From Micropterix aruncella (lineage: Eukaryota; Arthropoda; Insecta; Lepidoptera; Micropterigidae), in assembly GCA_944548615.1 (NCBI GenBank), contig OX155967.1, positions 7,116,049-7,180,048 of the forward strand: DNA of 64,000 bases, written 5' to 3'. The translations under genes were made by a program, and so were the position numbers. Under the pieces are notes generated by a model. That model made no database searches and was not told where the DNA came from. It saw only the letters and a list, made by a program, of their open reading frames with translations. This document shows positions 35,592 through 46,118 of the stretch, one piece after another. Numbering within the stretch: the first letter of the stretch is position 1; each line of letters starts with the position of its first letter.

Positions 35592-35847
35592 TTCCTTGTA
35601 GCAAGAAGCGACAATATTCCTTTTCAGAATTAGGCAGACAATAGGACAGGTAGTAAGGATTTTGACTCACATTAACGTCCAGGTGACTGCCGTGTTCATT
35701 CCGCTTCCGAAGGATTGAAATCCACCGCTGCTCTTCGTGTCTTCTTCTGCGATCGGCGGGATACCAGCTGATGTCCAAGAGGTTTGATTGAAGCTGCAGG
35801 TTTCCCCAAAATGCGCCAAAGGTGACTTGATTGTGCAGGTGAAGCGG

Positions 35848-35866
35848 TCCAGTACCGACTGCGCCA
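35848..35866 (-). promoter_or_regulatory. tRNA-Ser-type primer binding site
   Basis: Directly after the 5' LTR in element sense: TGGCGCAGTCGGTA. It is complementary to the 3' end expected for an insect tRNA-Ser plus CCA, as used by the 17.6/297 group. Confidence 0.8.
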
Positions 35867-36239
35867 ATTATGTTGAGTGTCGCGGTTGACGTTATAAAAA
35901 AAGCAAACTTTATTAATTTAATATTTAATTATAAACGTCTACTCACTACTGAGGTTACAATAATAATGACAAAGTATTCTAATTCGATTTAACATTACAC
36001 ATTATTTATCTATTACGTTATCAATGCTTATTCTCTAGAAAGTTCTATGGTATCTGCTTCTCACGTCTCGTCTCTTCCTATCGGCTCTTGCGGTCAACCA
36101 GGTCAGTTGATAGTCCTTATTCTTTATTACTTTCTTGATAACTGCTTCCGTCTTGTTTCTGTTTTGGTGATAAGTATATTGAATGCTGATAAGTCTTGGG
36201 TACTCGTCGTTGGTTCCATACTAATGGGTATCCATTGCG
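35866..36239 (-). repeat. errantivirus 5' LTR
   Basis: 374 bp, no difference seen from 28068-28441. Followed on the plus side by target duplication GCAC and then by transposase codons. Confidence 0.95.
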
Positions 36240-36243
36240 GCAC

Positions 36244-36291
36244 GCACAACGCGCGGTCCGCTCCCGAGAAACGCTCCATAGCGACTGAATT
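36244..36291 (-). pseudogene. N-terminal exon piece of the same transposase, beyond the provirus
   Basis: ATG at 36291 gives MERFSGADRALC followed by the Val codon that lies at the GCAC target site. It joins in frame with the transposase part ending at 28067 once the provirus and one GCAC copy are discounted. This shows that the provirus inserted inside a transposase gene. Confidence 0.8.
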
Positions 36292-36399
36292 CCCAAGAGC
36301 CAGGCTGCTGCCGATTGACGTACCCCCCGCGCCCCTCGGATTCGTTGCGTTCACGCAGTAAACTTAACAAATATAAAGTTTCTTTTGAGGCACTCAGTA

Positions 36400-36640
36400 T
36401 TAAATTTGTATATAGGCTAATTACATCACAGACATAATACGGAGAGATAGAATGCCATCTATTAGACTATCTGAACTTTAAAGTGCGTAATTATTACATA
36501 TTGAAACTGCATACCAAATTAAATATTATGTTAAAACAATAAGAACCTTCATTTAAAATCTATTTGGTTATTTTATTTTGAGATATCGTATGGAGTGTTT
36601 AGAACGCCATTTATTAGGCTAGTGAACCAAAGACAAGATT
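36400..36640. other. no gene seen
   Basis: AT-rich flank of the Tc1/mariner element. Confidence 0.4.
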
Positions 36641-36649
36641 AATCAATGT

Positions 36650-36770
36650 TTAGAACTATGCCATCTACTGCCATCTACACGTTGCGTTTCGTTGCAAAAT
36701 TCTAGCAGTCGCATAATCCAAAATCGAGCAAACTTATACCCTATATAGTCAATGATACTACTTGCTGATG
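36650..36770 (-). repeat. family-C satellite piece
   Basis: CTACACGTTGCGTTTCGTTG, CAAAATTCTAGCAGTCGCAT, then CAAAATCGAGCAA resembles the reversed family-C core. Diverged single copy. Confidence 0.5.
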
Positions 36771-37024
36771 TCCAACAAATAAGGACATCAGCATCAACTT
36801 GTGCGGTACTGTAACTTTTTAGGTGGAATAGTTTTAGAGATATCATGAAATAAGTAACGCGGGCAAGCACCTCGAAAAAGCTAGCGGGGACTGCGCGGCG
36901 GCGACTAGCCCAACAGTCAGAGCGTTCTGCGGAAGGCGGCGGGTGGCGAAGAACAAAAAGCGAACATGTCGTCTTTTACTATATATCTAAAGGTTCTCAA
37001 AAGGCAAATATATGCCACCCTACT

Positions 37025-37082
37025 CAAGTTAGCAACTCGATTCGAAACTTTACGCAAAGCGAAGCCGCGGGCAACAGCGGGT
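37025..37082 (+). repeat. Helitron 3'-end fragment
   Basis: ACGCAAAGCGAAGCCGCGGGCAACAGC is the hairpin-bearing 3' end seen at 23549 (reversed), but the last bases are GGGTA instead of TAGT. Truncated or mutated. Confidence 0.45.
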
Positions 37083-37084
37083 AA

Positions 37085-38395
37085 TGAATAAAATTTGAAT
37101 GAATGCATAAATATTCTTTTTTTTACTCATTAAAACCGAGCAGCCGACGCAACAGAGGTATTGCAAATTGAGGTTATGTCGCAATTTGAATGACAGCTGA
37201 GACCTGAGTCTACCCAAGTTGACGACATAACGGACCGAATTTGTCAGTGTTACTATACGAAAAAAATGTATTCACGTTAATCCGCCGAGTAACTAGTGTA
37301 GGTATAAAGCTGGTTTATACCACTGCATTAATACCCAAATCAAGAGATAATACGCGGACTTAGTATTACGAGGATAGTCTGCGGATTAAGAAACTCTATT
37401 TAATGACATAGATTTCGAGGTTTGACAGGGCCCTTCTGATGAAATAAAACGTATCCAGCGGGTTCCTTCCAGCAAAAGCTTTGTGACCATTTTGTGACCT
37501 TCAGATTTCAAAGTTGAGGTCACAAAATGGTTACGTGCAAAAAGTAGATGCGAATGCGAAAGGCAGCTCATGGAAATTGTGTCTTAAAATAATAAATAAA
37601 GAAAAGTTTTTGCAATTATTTATGTTTGTTTATTTATATATTATTTGTACGTATATATAAAGTATATATTGAATATAGGTACGTTTTGTATATATGTATA
37701 TGTGTGTGTATGTGTATATATATATATTTATATGTATGAGTGTGTATTTATATATAAAAGTATCTATTTATTATAATGCCTATATGTAGGTAATTATCCT
37801 TTTATCCTTTTATTATTACCGCTTTACTAACTAATATTAAATGTCTTTTTCTTCAAATTGTCTTAATTATGTTGCTAAAAACTTACATTATTTTAACCGA
37901 AAATTTATAAAAAAGTGTACTATGTAACAAATATAAGAGTGGTATCACTCCAGAACAGACTGTAGTCTAGTGGAACTGATAAAATCCATCAAATCTGTAC
38001 ATTCTTTGCTTCGCAAACAATGATTAAGTATTTCTTCTTTTCTACAATGTATTATAAATTATTGATGTCAACATTGCAAATTTCTATTTTGGATTTAAAT
38101 AAATAAAATAAAAAAAAATCGCTTACATCCTCTTGCTCTCAAAATTCATATATCCTTCAGAATTCCAGCGAGGGGGCGAATGGGCAATGATACGGAAACA
38201 CGAGGTCGTTAGTTGCTCCGAGCAGCAACCTTGCCTTTGTCCAAGCTAACCAAGAATTTTGCACGACCACTTCCACTTGTGTTTTTCACTCGTATTTCAC
38301 CATTACCTACATTAATTTCACACCAACTGATAACAAACGCAGAGGAGACAAAGCGGCCTTCACAAGTTGATCTTGTTTATTTATATTATAACTAG
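37085..38395. other. no gene seen; simple repeats
   Basis: AT-rich with TATATG/TGTATG runs at about 37640-37760. No domain recognised. Confidence 0.4.
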
Positions 38396-38775
38396 CTGAC
38401 CCGGCGAACGTCGTACCACCTAACAGTCAATGAATGTCGCGCTACAGATTAGCTGAACTTAATTTATGATTTTATGAAAGTAATACAATGAATACAAAAT
38501 AAATATTAAGTTCACTACTTTATTAAGATAATAACACAAAAAGAGATATAAAAGTTAAGTATATCAATCTCGTGTTAGCAAGACACGATTGAATTAAACT
38601 ATTTACATATTGTGCAGCATGGGATGCATTCGGTTTAATTCCCTTTACTAAAGCACCTTGTGATATACGACATTTTTTTTACCAGTCGCAAGAACAAATA
38701 AAGCGGATGATTTGCTGACACATGCCACGTAAAACTGACCATGAGAAAAACACGAATTTACATTTTGTATGGGAA
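38396..38775 (-). mobile_element. autonomous-type Helitron relic, 3' end with helicase remnant
   Basis: The right terminus in element sense is ACGTTCGCCGGGTCAGCTAGTT (here 38396-38417 reversed). Upstream of it lies the helicase end described in the next entry, then about 230 bp of 3' UTR. Different 3' hairpin sequence from the non-autonomous element at 23549. Confidence 0.7.
38648..38770 (-). pseudogene. Helitron Rep/helicase C-terminus
   Basis: Minus-strand reading SCFSHGQFYVACVSKSSALF, VLATGKKNVVYHKVL, then TAG. This is motif VI and the end of PIF1-type Helitron helicases (FSHGQLYVACSR...NVVY). The Arg of SRV in motif VI reads as Val-Ser-Lys, a likely decay change. The 5' side dissolves into AT-rich DNA. 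Confidence 0.8.
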
Positions 38776-38931
38776 AATGTTTTTTCTTTTTTTTTATTTT
38801 TCGTCAATTTTCCAATTTTTGTTTTTAATTGTTATTTTGCTATTCGGGACGGAGTCAAATACAGTAAATAAAAAACCATGAAAATCGGTCTAGCCGTTCT
38901 CGAGTTATAAGTGTTGGAACAAACCCGACTT

Positions 38932-39148
<217 letters not shown>

Positions 39149-39319
39149 TATATAGACTAGTGGTATTACTCGGCATTGCCCGTGTTATGTCCGGTCTCAA
39201 ATACCTATGTATACCGATTTTCATGGCGATAGGTGCTGCATCGCCATCTGGTGGCCAGTTACAATAAAGATGATAGCCCGAAAATATTACGCGTCCTCGA
39301 ATGTCTGTGTACACTAATT

Positions 39320-39991
39320 GGGAGCTAATGGGCCCTTGCTGAGTTGGCTACGAAGACCTATTTGTTTAGGGTCGGTCACACTTACGGGTCAACACCCATC
39401 CGGCGGCCTCCACGCATGAAGCGAGCGCCCGGGTAGGACTCCGGCCTTAAGGCTAGTTTCCCCTAGAAGTCAATCTTCTGGCGCTCCTGGACGATCTGCG
39501 CACCGAGCGGCGTAAGCCAATCGATTGTGCACTCTGACTAACAGTCGGGGGAGTCTGGAAGCTGTACTGTTTCCTATAGAGCGAGTGTGGTTGCTGACCT
39601 TACGGCGACTGCTCTTGAAAAGACCATCGGCTACTCGACTCCGGGTGAAGAGCCGGACAAAGGATGCCGTGGTCCGCGATAGATTCGGTTAACACCGTTT
39701 CACCGCAATGTAAGGGAGAGGACCGCGCAAGCGACCTCAAACTCGTAACCAGTCGAGAGAGCGGAGTAATCTGGTCGCAACTGGAAGTAAAGGCGTGGAT
39801 GTATACCCGCTGGGTAACATTCCTGGCTATCTCGAGAATAAGGCGTTGGCCTCTTACGGGCATGTGGCGGAGCTTGGCGGTGGATTGTTTTGTCCTAAGT
39901 CTTCTGCGCTCACTTCACGGGAGATAGAACGATTATTTCGTTAAAACTTTCTGAGGTGAAAGGTTCGCCCGTTGTAGTTAACAACTCTACT
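39320..39991 (+). repeat. family-A retroposed repeat, full length (672 bp)
   Basis: Flanked by 14-bp duplications TGTGTACACTAATT at 39306-39319 and 39992-40005. The 5' end is GGGAGCTAATGGGCCC. The 3' end is the hairpin AGGTTCGCCC(GT) (first bases mutated) plus TGTAGTTAACAACTC. Reference copy for the family ends. Confidence 0.92.
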
Positions 39992-40005
39992 TGTGTACAC
40001 TAATT

Positions 40006-40379
40006 TTCATGGCAATCGGTTGGCTGTACCGTATGGAAGTTGGTAATTAAACATAATTAAAAAAAATAATCAATTTTTGGAACTTTAAAAAAAATATATA
40101 TATATATTTTTAAATACAGTTTTGTATAAAATCCAGCCAAGCCTAAGGCTTACCTGCTGGAGATTATGATAGGGTGACTTCAGTGCAACTTTAGTGGCCA
40201 TTTTGACCATTTTATAATATATCTGCTGCATTATCTGCTACATTAGTAAGGATTAGTCGGTACAGAAAGCCACCCCCTTAATAATATTTACATAAAAAGA
40301 TGAACGTACTTAATGCTAATAAAATAAAATATGAATCTTATTCGTATCATTTACACGTGTGTTTCACTTTCACTTATCT
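40006..40379. other. no gene seen
   Basis: AT-rich flank of the family-A copy. Confidence 0.4.
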
Positions 40380-40835
40380 TAAAGCTAACTATTTTTCATT
40401 CTTTTTTTTGGTTTTTTTTGTACATTTTTTATAAGTTTTTAAATTTAGAAGACTTTTGTTGAATAAATGAGGGATTAGCCAATTCAATCTTCTTTTGCCA
40501 TAAAGGTTGCGAAAAAGAGGGACGAGTAGCCGTTCATTTTGTATCTGTCTAGTGCTGTGTTTATGTTGGACATAAATTCGGAATTCGTCAGTCTCGAAAT
40601 ATTGAACTGTCAATCTATAAATAAATAATACATTAGCTGGTAATACGTCACAATACTTGAAAAGTCCTATCTGGTCGTTTCTGAATTTATTTCGAATCTT
40701 CTTTGGAACTATTATTTTTAAAATACGGTGTTGTAGAGATGTGATGGGCGATATATAAGTTTTAAATGTGTTGTCGTAGGTTGTAATTCCATAAGCAATA
40801 AAAGATTTGACCAGGGCAACTATTAGTTATATTGT
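40380..40835 (-). pseudogene. LINE ORF2 C-terminal fragment (Jockey/CR1-like)
   Basis: The minus strand reads KSFIAYGITTYDNTFKTYIS, QHRILKIIVPKKIRNKFRND, then LTVQYFETDEFRIYVQHKHS and LYGKRRLNWLIPHLFNKS. This is the post-RT region of an insect LINE with at least one shift between 40613 and 40680. It ends in an A-rich segment (element sense) at about 40390-40430. Confidence 0.6.
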
Positions 40836-40854
40836 ACAACGTGTATATTAGCTA

Positions 40855-40930
40855 TATACACGTTGCGATTCGAAGTGAAATCCTGGTTGCCAAATTGTAG
40901 TATTACCTTGAGAAATCTAACAAGCTATAT
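40855..40930 (-). repeat. family-C satellite piece
   Basis: TACACGTTGCGATTCGAAGT, GAAATCCTGGTTGCCAAATT, GTAGTATTACCTTGAG is the reversed family-C core. Confidence 0.6.
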
Positions 40931-41204
40931 GTATAAACAATAGTCATGCGAATCCGACGATATATGTAGATAGGTACTTACGTGTACTGATATAGGTCCA
41001 TAGGGGGCTTTTGAAAGCGTTGTAAAGACCTAAGCCCTAGTTTCTATTGATGTCGCAGGCAAGCAACAAGCGAGATAGCATCCCGCTGTGATCGGTTGCC
41101 TAGCAACGACAACAAGGCACTCTCCAGTCAAAACATATACAGATAGTATTATGTAGCTCGTATTACACGACAAACTACAAATTTTATTTTCAATTCTCAA
41201 TTCT

Positions 41205-41985
41205 ATGACTGGACGCCAGAGATGCTGAAATTTTATTTGAATGCCTTTCAGCATACACTTCCAGACCCCAGTAACCTCGCTCGTTGGAGCTTTGCCGAGG
41301 ATAGTTCTTGTCCACTCTGTAGCAATACCCCTTGCACAGCTAGACACATTCTAGCTGGCTGCAAGGTGGCCTTAGATCAAGGACGGTACACTTACCGCCA
41401 TGACAAAGTTCTCGCTGTTATTCGCGAGGTACATAATTAGTCTCTCAGTGGCTCGTGCCAACAAGGGTTTGACAGTATCCTCCAAACCCCCAATACAGTT
41501 TGTGCGGGATGGCTCTAAAGGCAAAAAACATTTAACTACAAAACCTTTCTCGATAATCGAGAAAGCTACAGATTGGATTCTGGAGGTTGATTCGGTCTCT
41601 AAGCAGTATAAATTCCCTGAAAGTCTCGGATGCACAGCCCTCCGTCCAGATATAACTCTTTACTCTCTATCTCGGAAGGTGGCTCTTATTGTAGAATTAA
41701 CTGTTCCATGGGAATCAAATATCCCAAAAGACCACGAGTACAAATTAAATAAATACCATGACCTTGCAAATGCCGTAACCCGGAACGGCTTCACTGTTCA
41801 CCTTCACGCGGTGGAAGTTGGCGCTCGTGGCCTGCCAGCTAAATCTCTATTTCACCTCTTTAAAGATCTTGGCCTTTCCAGAAAAATAATCAACTCTTTC
41901 TTAGAAAAAATATCTAAAACTGCGATTTGCGCATCTCAAATTCTATGGCTTCGAAGGGGGAGTGAATGGGTGGCAAGGTGAACGC
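41205..41985 (+). pseudogene. non-LTR retrotransposon C-terminus with zinc finger and restriction-like endonuclease (R2/NeSL-type)
   Basis: From 41205: a Leu/Asn-rich lead-in (FYLNAFQHTLPDPSNLARW), the Cys/His motif CPLCSNTPCTARHILAGC, then QGRYTYRHDKVL. At about 41440 the frame shifts, and the protein continues to 41981 with the restriction-like endonuclease core: LRPDITLYS, VALIVELTVPWES, and KLNKYHDLANAV downstream. The PD...E-T pattern and upstream CCHC are diagnostic of R2/NeSL/Hero-type LINEs, which cut targets with a PD-(D/E)XK-like nuclease instead of an AP-endonuclease. It is 5'-truncated with one frameshift; the nuclease domain itself is uninterrupted. Confidence 0.8.
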
Positions 41986-41999
41986 TCACATGTGGCAAG

Positions 42000-42245
42000 A
42001 CAGCTGTCCTAAACCTACCACAGCCGGTTCGTAAGTCCGGAATCCACTGCTCACCCCCCAGAAGTGTAAAAAAAAATAGTATTATGATGGGCCCGACTCC
42101 GGTCGGTGAATTCCATGGCAGCTCCGTTTGTATTTATTGTTAATTCTTTTTATTTATTTATAAAATCACCCAATAAAATAATGTATGTTTACATTACCAA
42201 GTAAATATATTAAAAGGAATAAAAAACACGACTGCCGGTACAAAC
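42000..42245 (+). other. likely 3' UTR of the R2/NeSL-type fragment
   Basis: Continues after the TGA at 41979-41981 without a break in composition. Contains CCGACTCCGGTCGG (palindromic) and AATAAAATAATG near 42170. The 3' end is not certain. Confidence 0.4.
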
Positions 42246-42285
42246 GTGAACTACTGTATTTATAATAAATTTTATTACAGTTTCT
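42246..42285 (+). repeat. short repeat shared with 11650-11690
   Basis: GTGAACTACTGTATTTATAA plus TTTTATTACAGTTT, as next to the (TA)n tract at 11697. Confidence 0.5.
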
Positions 42286-42779
42286 AAATAAAATATTAGT
42301 GTTTTATATATTTGTCCATATAGATTATAGAAACACACATATTTTAGGAATACACTCAATCAAAGTTTTCATTTGACACTAAACACGATATATTTATCTT
42401 AATTTATTGACGTTTGGAGATTTGGACATTTAGACAACTGTTTACTTGATATTTGGATAGTTGTGGCACTCGGGATGTACCCTATGACACCCGGGATGAC
42501 ATATCGATTCTAACGATACCAAATATTGTTAAATTGGTTCGAGCGTTTAGGAATAAAGTTGTGTAGGAATCGAGTTGTGTAGGAATAAAAAATGGAAGAC
42601 ATATATAGATGAACCCTGAACATATTACACTCTTTTTTTGTTGGGCAGTCGTGCAAAAGAAAGATTAAAAAAAAGGTACAACCGGTTAAGGGCTTGAATA
42701 AAATTACAGAGATTACCATACTTAATAAAGGTAAAATACCTAACATTTTACTAGTTCAGAAGAGACTTGTGTTCAGGGT

Positions 42780-42852
42780 CTGTGTGTGTGTGTGTGAGTG
42801 TGTTGAGTGTGTGGGTCTGGAGTGTGAGCGTTAGCGTGAGCGTTAGTGTGGG
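42780..42852 (+). repeat. GT-rich microsatellite shared with 63225-63290
   Basis: TGTGTGTGTGTG, then TGTTGAGTGTGTGGGT in both places, suggesting the tail of a common element rather than two independent microsatellites. Confidence 0.6.
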
Positions 42853-43169
42853 GATTGGGTATCTAGAATATCCGAGATATTATGTAAAAGTTCTTGTATG
42901 AATACGAAGTTTTTCATACGAGTAAGGGTAGTAACTCGCTAGCGAAGTCAGAACGTATGGCCGACGTTGTTGGTCCAAAGATATGCGCGAATATGTATAT
43001 AACATATATATTTTGTAAATTCTTATAAAAAATCGTTGAAAGAAGACCAGATATATGAATGCGTATTATAATGTAGGTTTAGGATATTTTTTATGCTTTA
43101 TACCCATCATGGTAACGGCCCACCTTAATGTCTAACGACAATTATCTTACAGGCGGCCAGCATTTATAT

Positions 43170-43300
43170 TATCACGTGTCAGTACTCAGGCGGTCACCCA
43201 TTCATATACTATTCACTGTCCATGCCCGATGCTGCTTCACTTCAGTGAACTTACGGGAACCAGTGTATCAACGGTGCTTCGGACGCTACAAGAATCAATC
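43170..43300 (-). rRNA. 5S rRNA-derived sequence (degenerate pseudogene or 5S-derived SINE head)
   Basis: On the plus strand, CAGGCGGTCACCCATTCATA, GCCCGATGCTGCTTCACTTC and GGGAACCAGTGTAT follow in the order of the reverse complement of arthropod 5S rRNA. The region near GTACTAACC carries an insertion of about a dozen bases. Many mismatches and the insertion rule out a working gene. 5S-derived SINEs are known; no tail or flanking duplication was found here. Confidence 0.7.
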
Positions 43301-43979
43301 CTTCTCACGAAATCCAGAGTGAAGGGTCGAGTGCTCCGTTTCAACCAAATAGACACAACAAGCTTTTTTTATTTTAGGTCGTATTTTTTGGTTGGCTGAC
43401 AACTACCTACGCTTTCTTTAATTATCTTTTCTTAAATAACAAAAATAACGACATTTTAAGATTTCCCGAAGTTTGGTTTATTTATTAAGCGGACTAATAA
43501 TCAAACTGCTAATCTTTGTTATTTCGCTTTAATTCTGCTCTAATCGAGTATTGTTTTTTGTTTACGAAGAATAGCTTAGTTTATTAGTTTGAAGTTAGGA
43601 ACATATTAAATCGTAGCAAATCCCGTTTAAAGACAAGCATTCCTTAATCATATCTGTGGACTCTTTCGCTTCCAAATGAGCAGCTGTTATTTCTATTTTT
43701 CTGCATAAAGCTTCATTCTTTTAATGATTTATTATATACCTGTATAACATAATGAGCCCGATTACGTTTCTTTGTGAACTAAAACTGAAATTAGTTCAAG
43801 CGAACGAGATAGAGCAAATACGTTAGAGCGGAGTATGAAACAAACGATCGTCGATAAAATCTACCTGTCGAACTTATACTCGTCCGAATAAATTTGAACA
43901 CATTTCGTGCGGTGTTAGATTTCGATGCTTTATCTTTGGTGGGTAGTTTGCAATGCCCAAGGTTCATTGCTTATTATTT
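43301..43979. other. no gene seen
   Basis: AT-rich, apparently low-copy sequence. Nothing recognised. Confidence 0.4.
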
Positions 43980-45720
43980 TCTAGTTTAGAAATTATTTAG
44001 CATTCGCCATTCACCGTGTTACGATAATGCGATAAGCAATTAACCGTACACGGCGAATTGGACAACGACCCTCTCTATTGTTTTTAAAATTCTCACGCAC
44101 CGAATTGACGGGCGGATTTTGACGGTCATTCCTTCTTGCACGGACCACCAAGCAGCACGGTCGTCGAAACGGCGGGTCCCGGCTCCGGCCGCGGGCCCGG
44201 CCATTATTCAGCCATCTCCTTCTGAGAACGCATCATTCACTAAACAGTAGTAAAATCAGTGTAAATATCTTTAACTAGTAGCAGTGGTCGCTGGCATCTC
44301 TTCTACACTCCCATTACCCAGGCAAGTCTGAACAAACATCTGTTAAGGTCGTTCTTTCCACGCGCTTAACGCCGCCACGTTTTTCTAAATTTCTAATATA
44401 CCATAATAAGGTCCCGATCCTCACTTAAACGCCTAAGCCGTAATTCCGCGCCGCCAAGCGCAAATTAGATTCCGTATATATTTTTTTCTGCAAATGTTTG
44501 CGCTCGATCGCCATTAGGCGACTCGGCAAAATCGGGTTTAATCACAGCGATCCGCAGCCATTTCTTTCAAACATATCCTCCTTTCCACTCCGCTCACCAT
44601 AAACATTAGACGAGGTCCGTATTTTTAGAATCAGCACATTTTTCGTATAACTTGTAAAAATATAATCCGGGACACGCGGTAAATTCCGTCCCGCAGGCAT
44701 CCCATGCGGCATCTCCGTACGGATTCAAAATTATAACCTTTTCTTTTATTTTATATATTTTCATAATTATATCCGCAGCGCTCACACGCGCTGCAAAAGG
44801 CGGTAAAACGATATTGTAAAATCGCCACGTTTTCTTTCAAATAAAACTCTATTTCAGTTATAACTCTTTATTTTCTTTTATCTTTTTACCACGAAAACAG
44901 GAATACAAAAGGACATAAAATAAGGTTCTAATAAATTAAGAGAAGGCGGGTTCTAGCCTGAGAAATTTCATAGAATTAAATTATATATTTACTTCATTTA
45001 TTTAATATCCGGCGAGATTCGTATCTCACCAAGAAGGGATTTGTAAATAGAGGCAAGGGTTTAGCAAAGTTCCGAACCGACGCGAAGCAGGTCGATAATC
45101 GTACACGCAGGCAGTGCGGCAGACGGCCGCCAGAGGGCGCTCGCGCCGCCATTTTGCGTAGACGTCAGAATGTCGGCGCGCAGGAATTGACGTTTCACAG
45201 GAATCGCAGGATACTGCCAAATTCGCACTCAAAGGCCCTCAGGTAAAGCCTCAGAGGTAATTCATAAGTTTAGTTGGTATTTATATAAGCATAAAAACAC
45301 ACGGGCGGAGATCCTCATCCCTGCCAAATCCCTATATTCCCACCTTAAGAAGCGGTGTTCTTTCAATCCTTCCCAAAGTAAAATCAAGGTCGTCCGCTCC
45401 CAGGAGTGCTCTCGCGTCCGTAGGTCGATCCTTTCCCTGAGGATTTGCTCCCCACGACCCGTTATTTAGGCTCGTCGGCTGAGCGCTGGGTTCCTCAAAG
45501 GATTGACTTGCTTCCCATTGCCAGCTGCGCTAGGCGATGGCCAGCTGCGCTTGCAGTTTTGCGTAGGCTCCGGCTGTTCCCCACGTACCGAAGGACACTG
45601 GCGCCCAAACCTCGATTCAAGAGGACTTACAAAAATCAATATTTCATCTTTCGTGTTCCTTCGGTCCGTAAGACAGCGTCTTTTCCCATCCTGACGATGA
45701 CGTTCAAATAGTAAAATAAA
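43980..45720. other. low-copy, GC-richer stretch, possible host regulatory region
   Basis: CpG-rich patches at 44130-44215 and 45050-45180, unlike the neighbouring debris and without TE similarity that I can see. Short ORFs are not convincing genes. It could be a promoter or enhancer of a nearby host gene, possibly the one whose exon is suggested at 55466. Confidence 0.35.
45126..45142 (+). promoter_or_regulatory. CTCF-like motif
   Basis: GCCGCCAGAGGGCGCTC fits the long CTCF core (CCA-CCAGGGGGCGC) with about two mismatches. It is followed at once by GCCGCCATTTTG, which contains the GCCAT core of Pho/YY1 sites. Motif match only. Confidence 0.4.
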
Positions 45721-46118
45721 CGGAGCTCATGACAAGTTTTAATGCGAAAAGGTGACAACTGATCATTTCACTTTCCGTCCTAGCTCGTTCACACTAACTA
45801 ATTTCCGATTTTAGATCACGAAAAAACGCAATCGAGCCCAATATGTCTATAATCACATATCAAAAATATGTATAATCACTTGAATCAGAGATCTCCCTAA
45901 TTTGAGCGGTTTCAGGAGACGGTTACAACTCTTTTTATTAGAAAATAATTTGTACGACTTCTAATCATGAGTCACATTACAGAGTTGAAGCAACGTAAGT
46001 CATCAGGATCATTATATCACTATGTGGGAAAAAAAATCAAAAATGTTTCTTACGCTTTATATATTTCAAACAGTACGGATATTATCCGTACTTATACCCT
46101 ACTAGTTTCCTACTAGGC

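Larger units (their letters stand above)
28068..36239 (-). mobile_element. errantivirus-like (Ty3/Gypsy with env) provirus, 8172 bp, defective
   Basis: Bounded by 374-bp LTRs (28068-28441 and 35866-36239) that look identical over their whole length. Flanked by a 4-bp duplication GCAC at 28064-28067 and 36240-36243, the size expected for errantiviruses. The primer site is of the tRNA-Ser type, GGCGCAGTCGG. Order on the minus strand: leader with repeats, gag, pol (protease, RT, RNase H, integrase), env. Broken by two nonsense codons in pol and a LINE inside env. The closest known groups are the gypsy/17.6/297 clade and TED of moths. Confidence 0.93.
27299..36397 (-). mobile_element. Tc1/mariner-type element (about 0.92 kb net) split by an errantivirus
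   Basis: TA dinucleotides flank it at 27297-27298 and 36398-36399. The ends are imperfect inverted repeats: CAAGGTGTCTCAAAAGAAAG from 27299, and CTGAGTGCCTCAAAAGAAAC as the reverse complement ending at 36397. The transposase reads on the minus strand from 36291 and is interrupted by the provirus at 28068-36239 plus one GCAC copy. Confidence 0.85.

Noticed and set aside
36127..36361. Short gene across the provirus right edge
   Set aside because: It is a read-through from transposase codons into the LTR.
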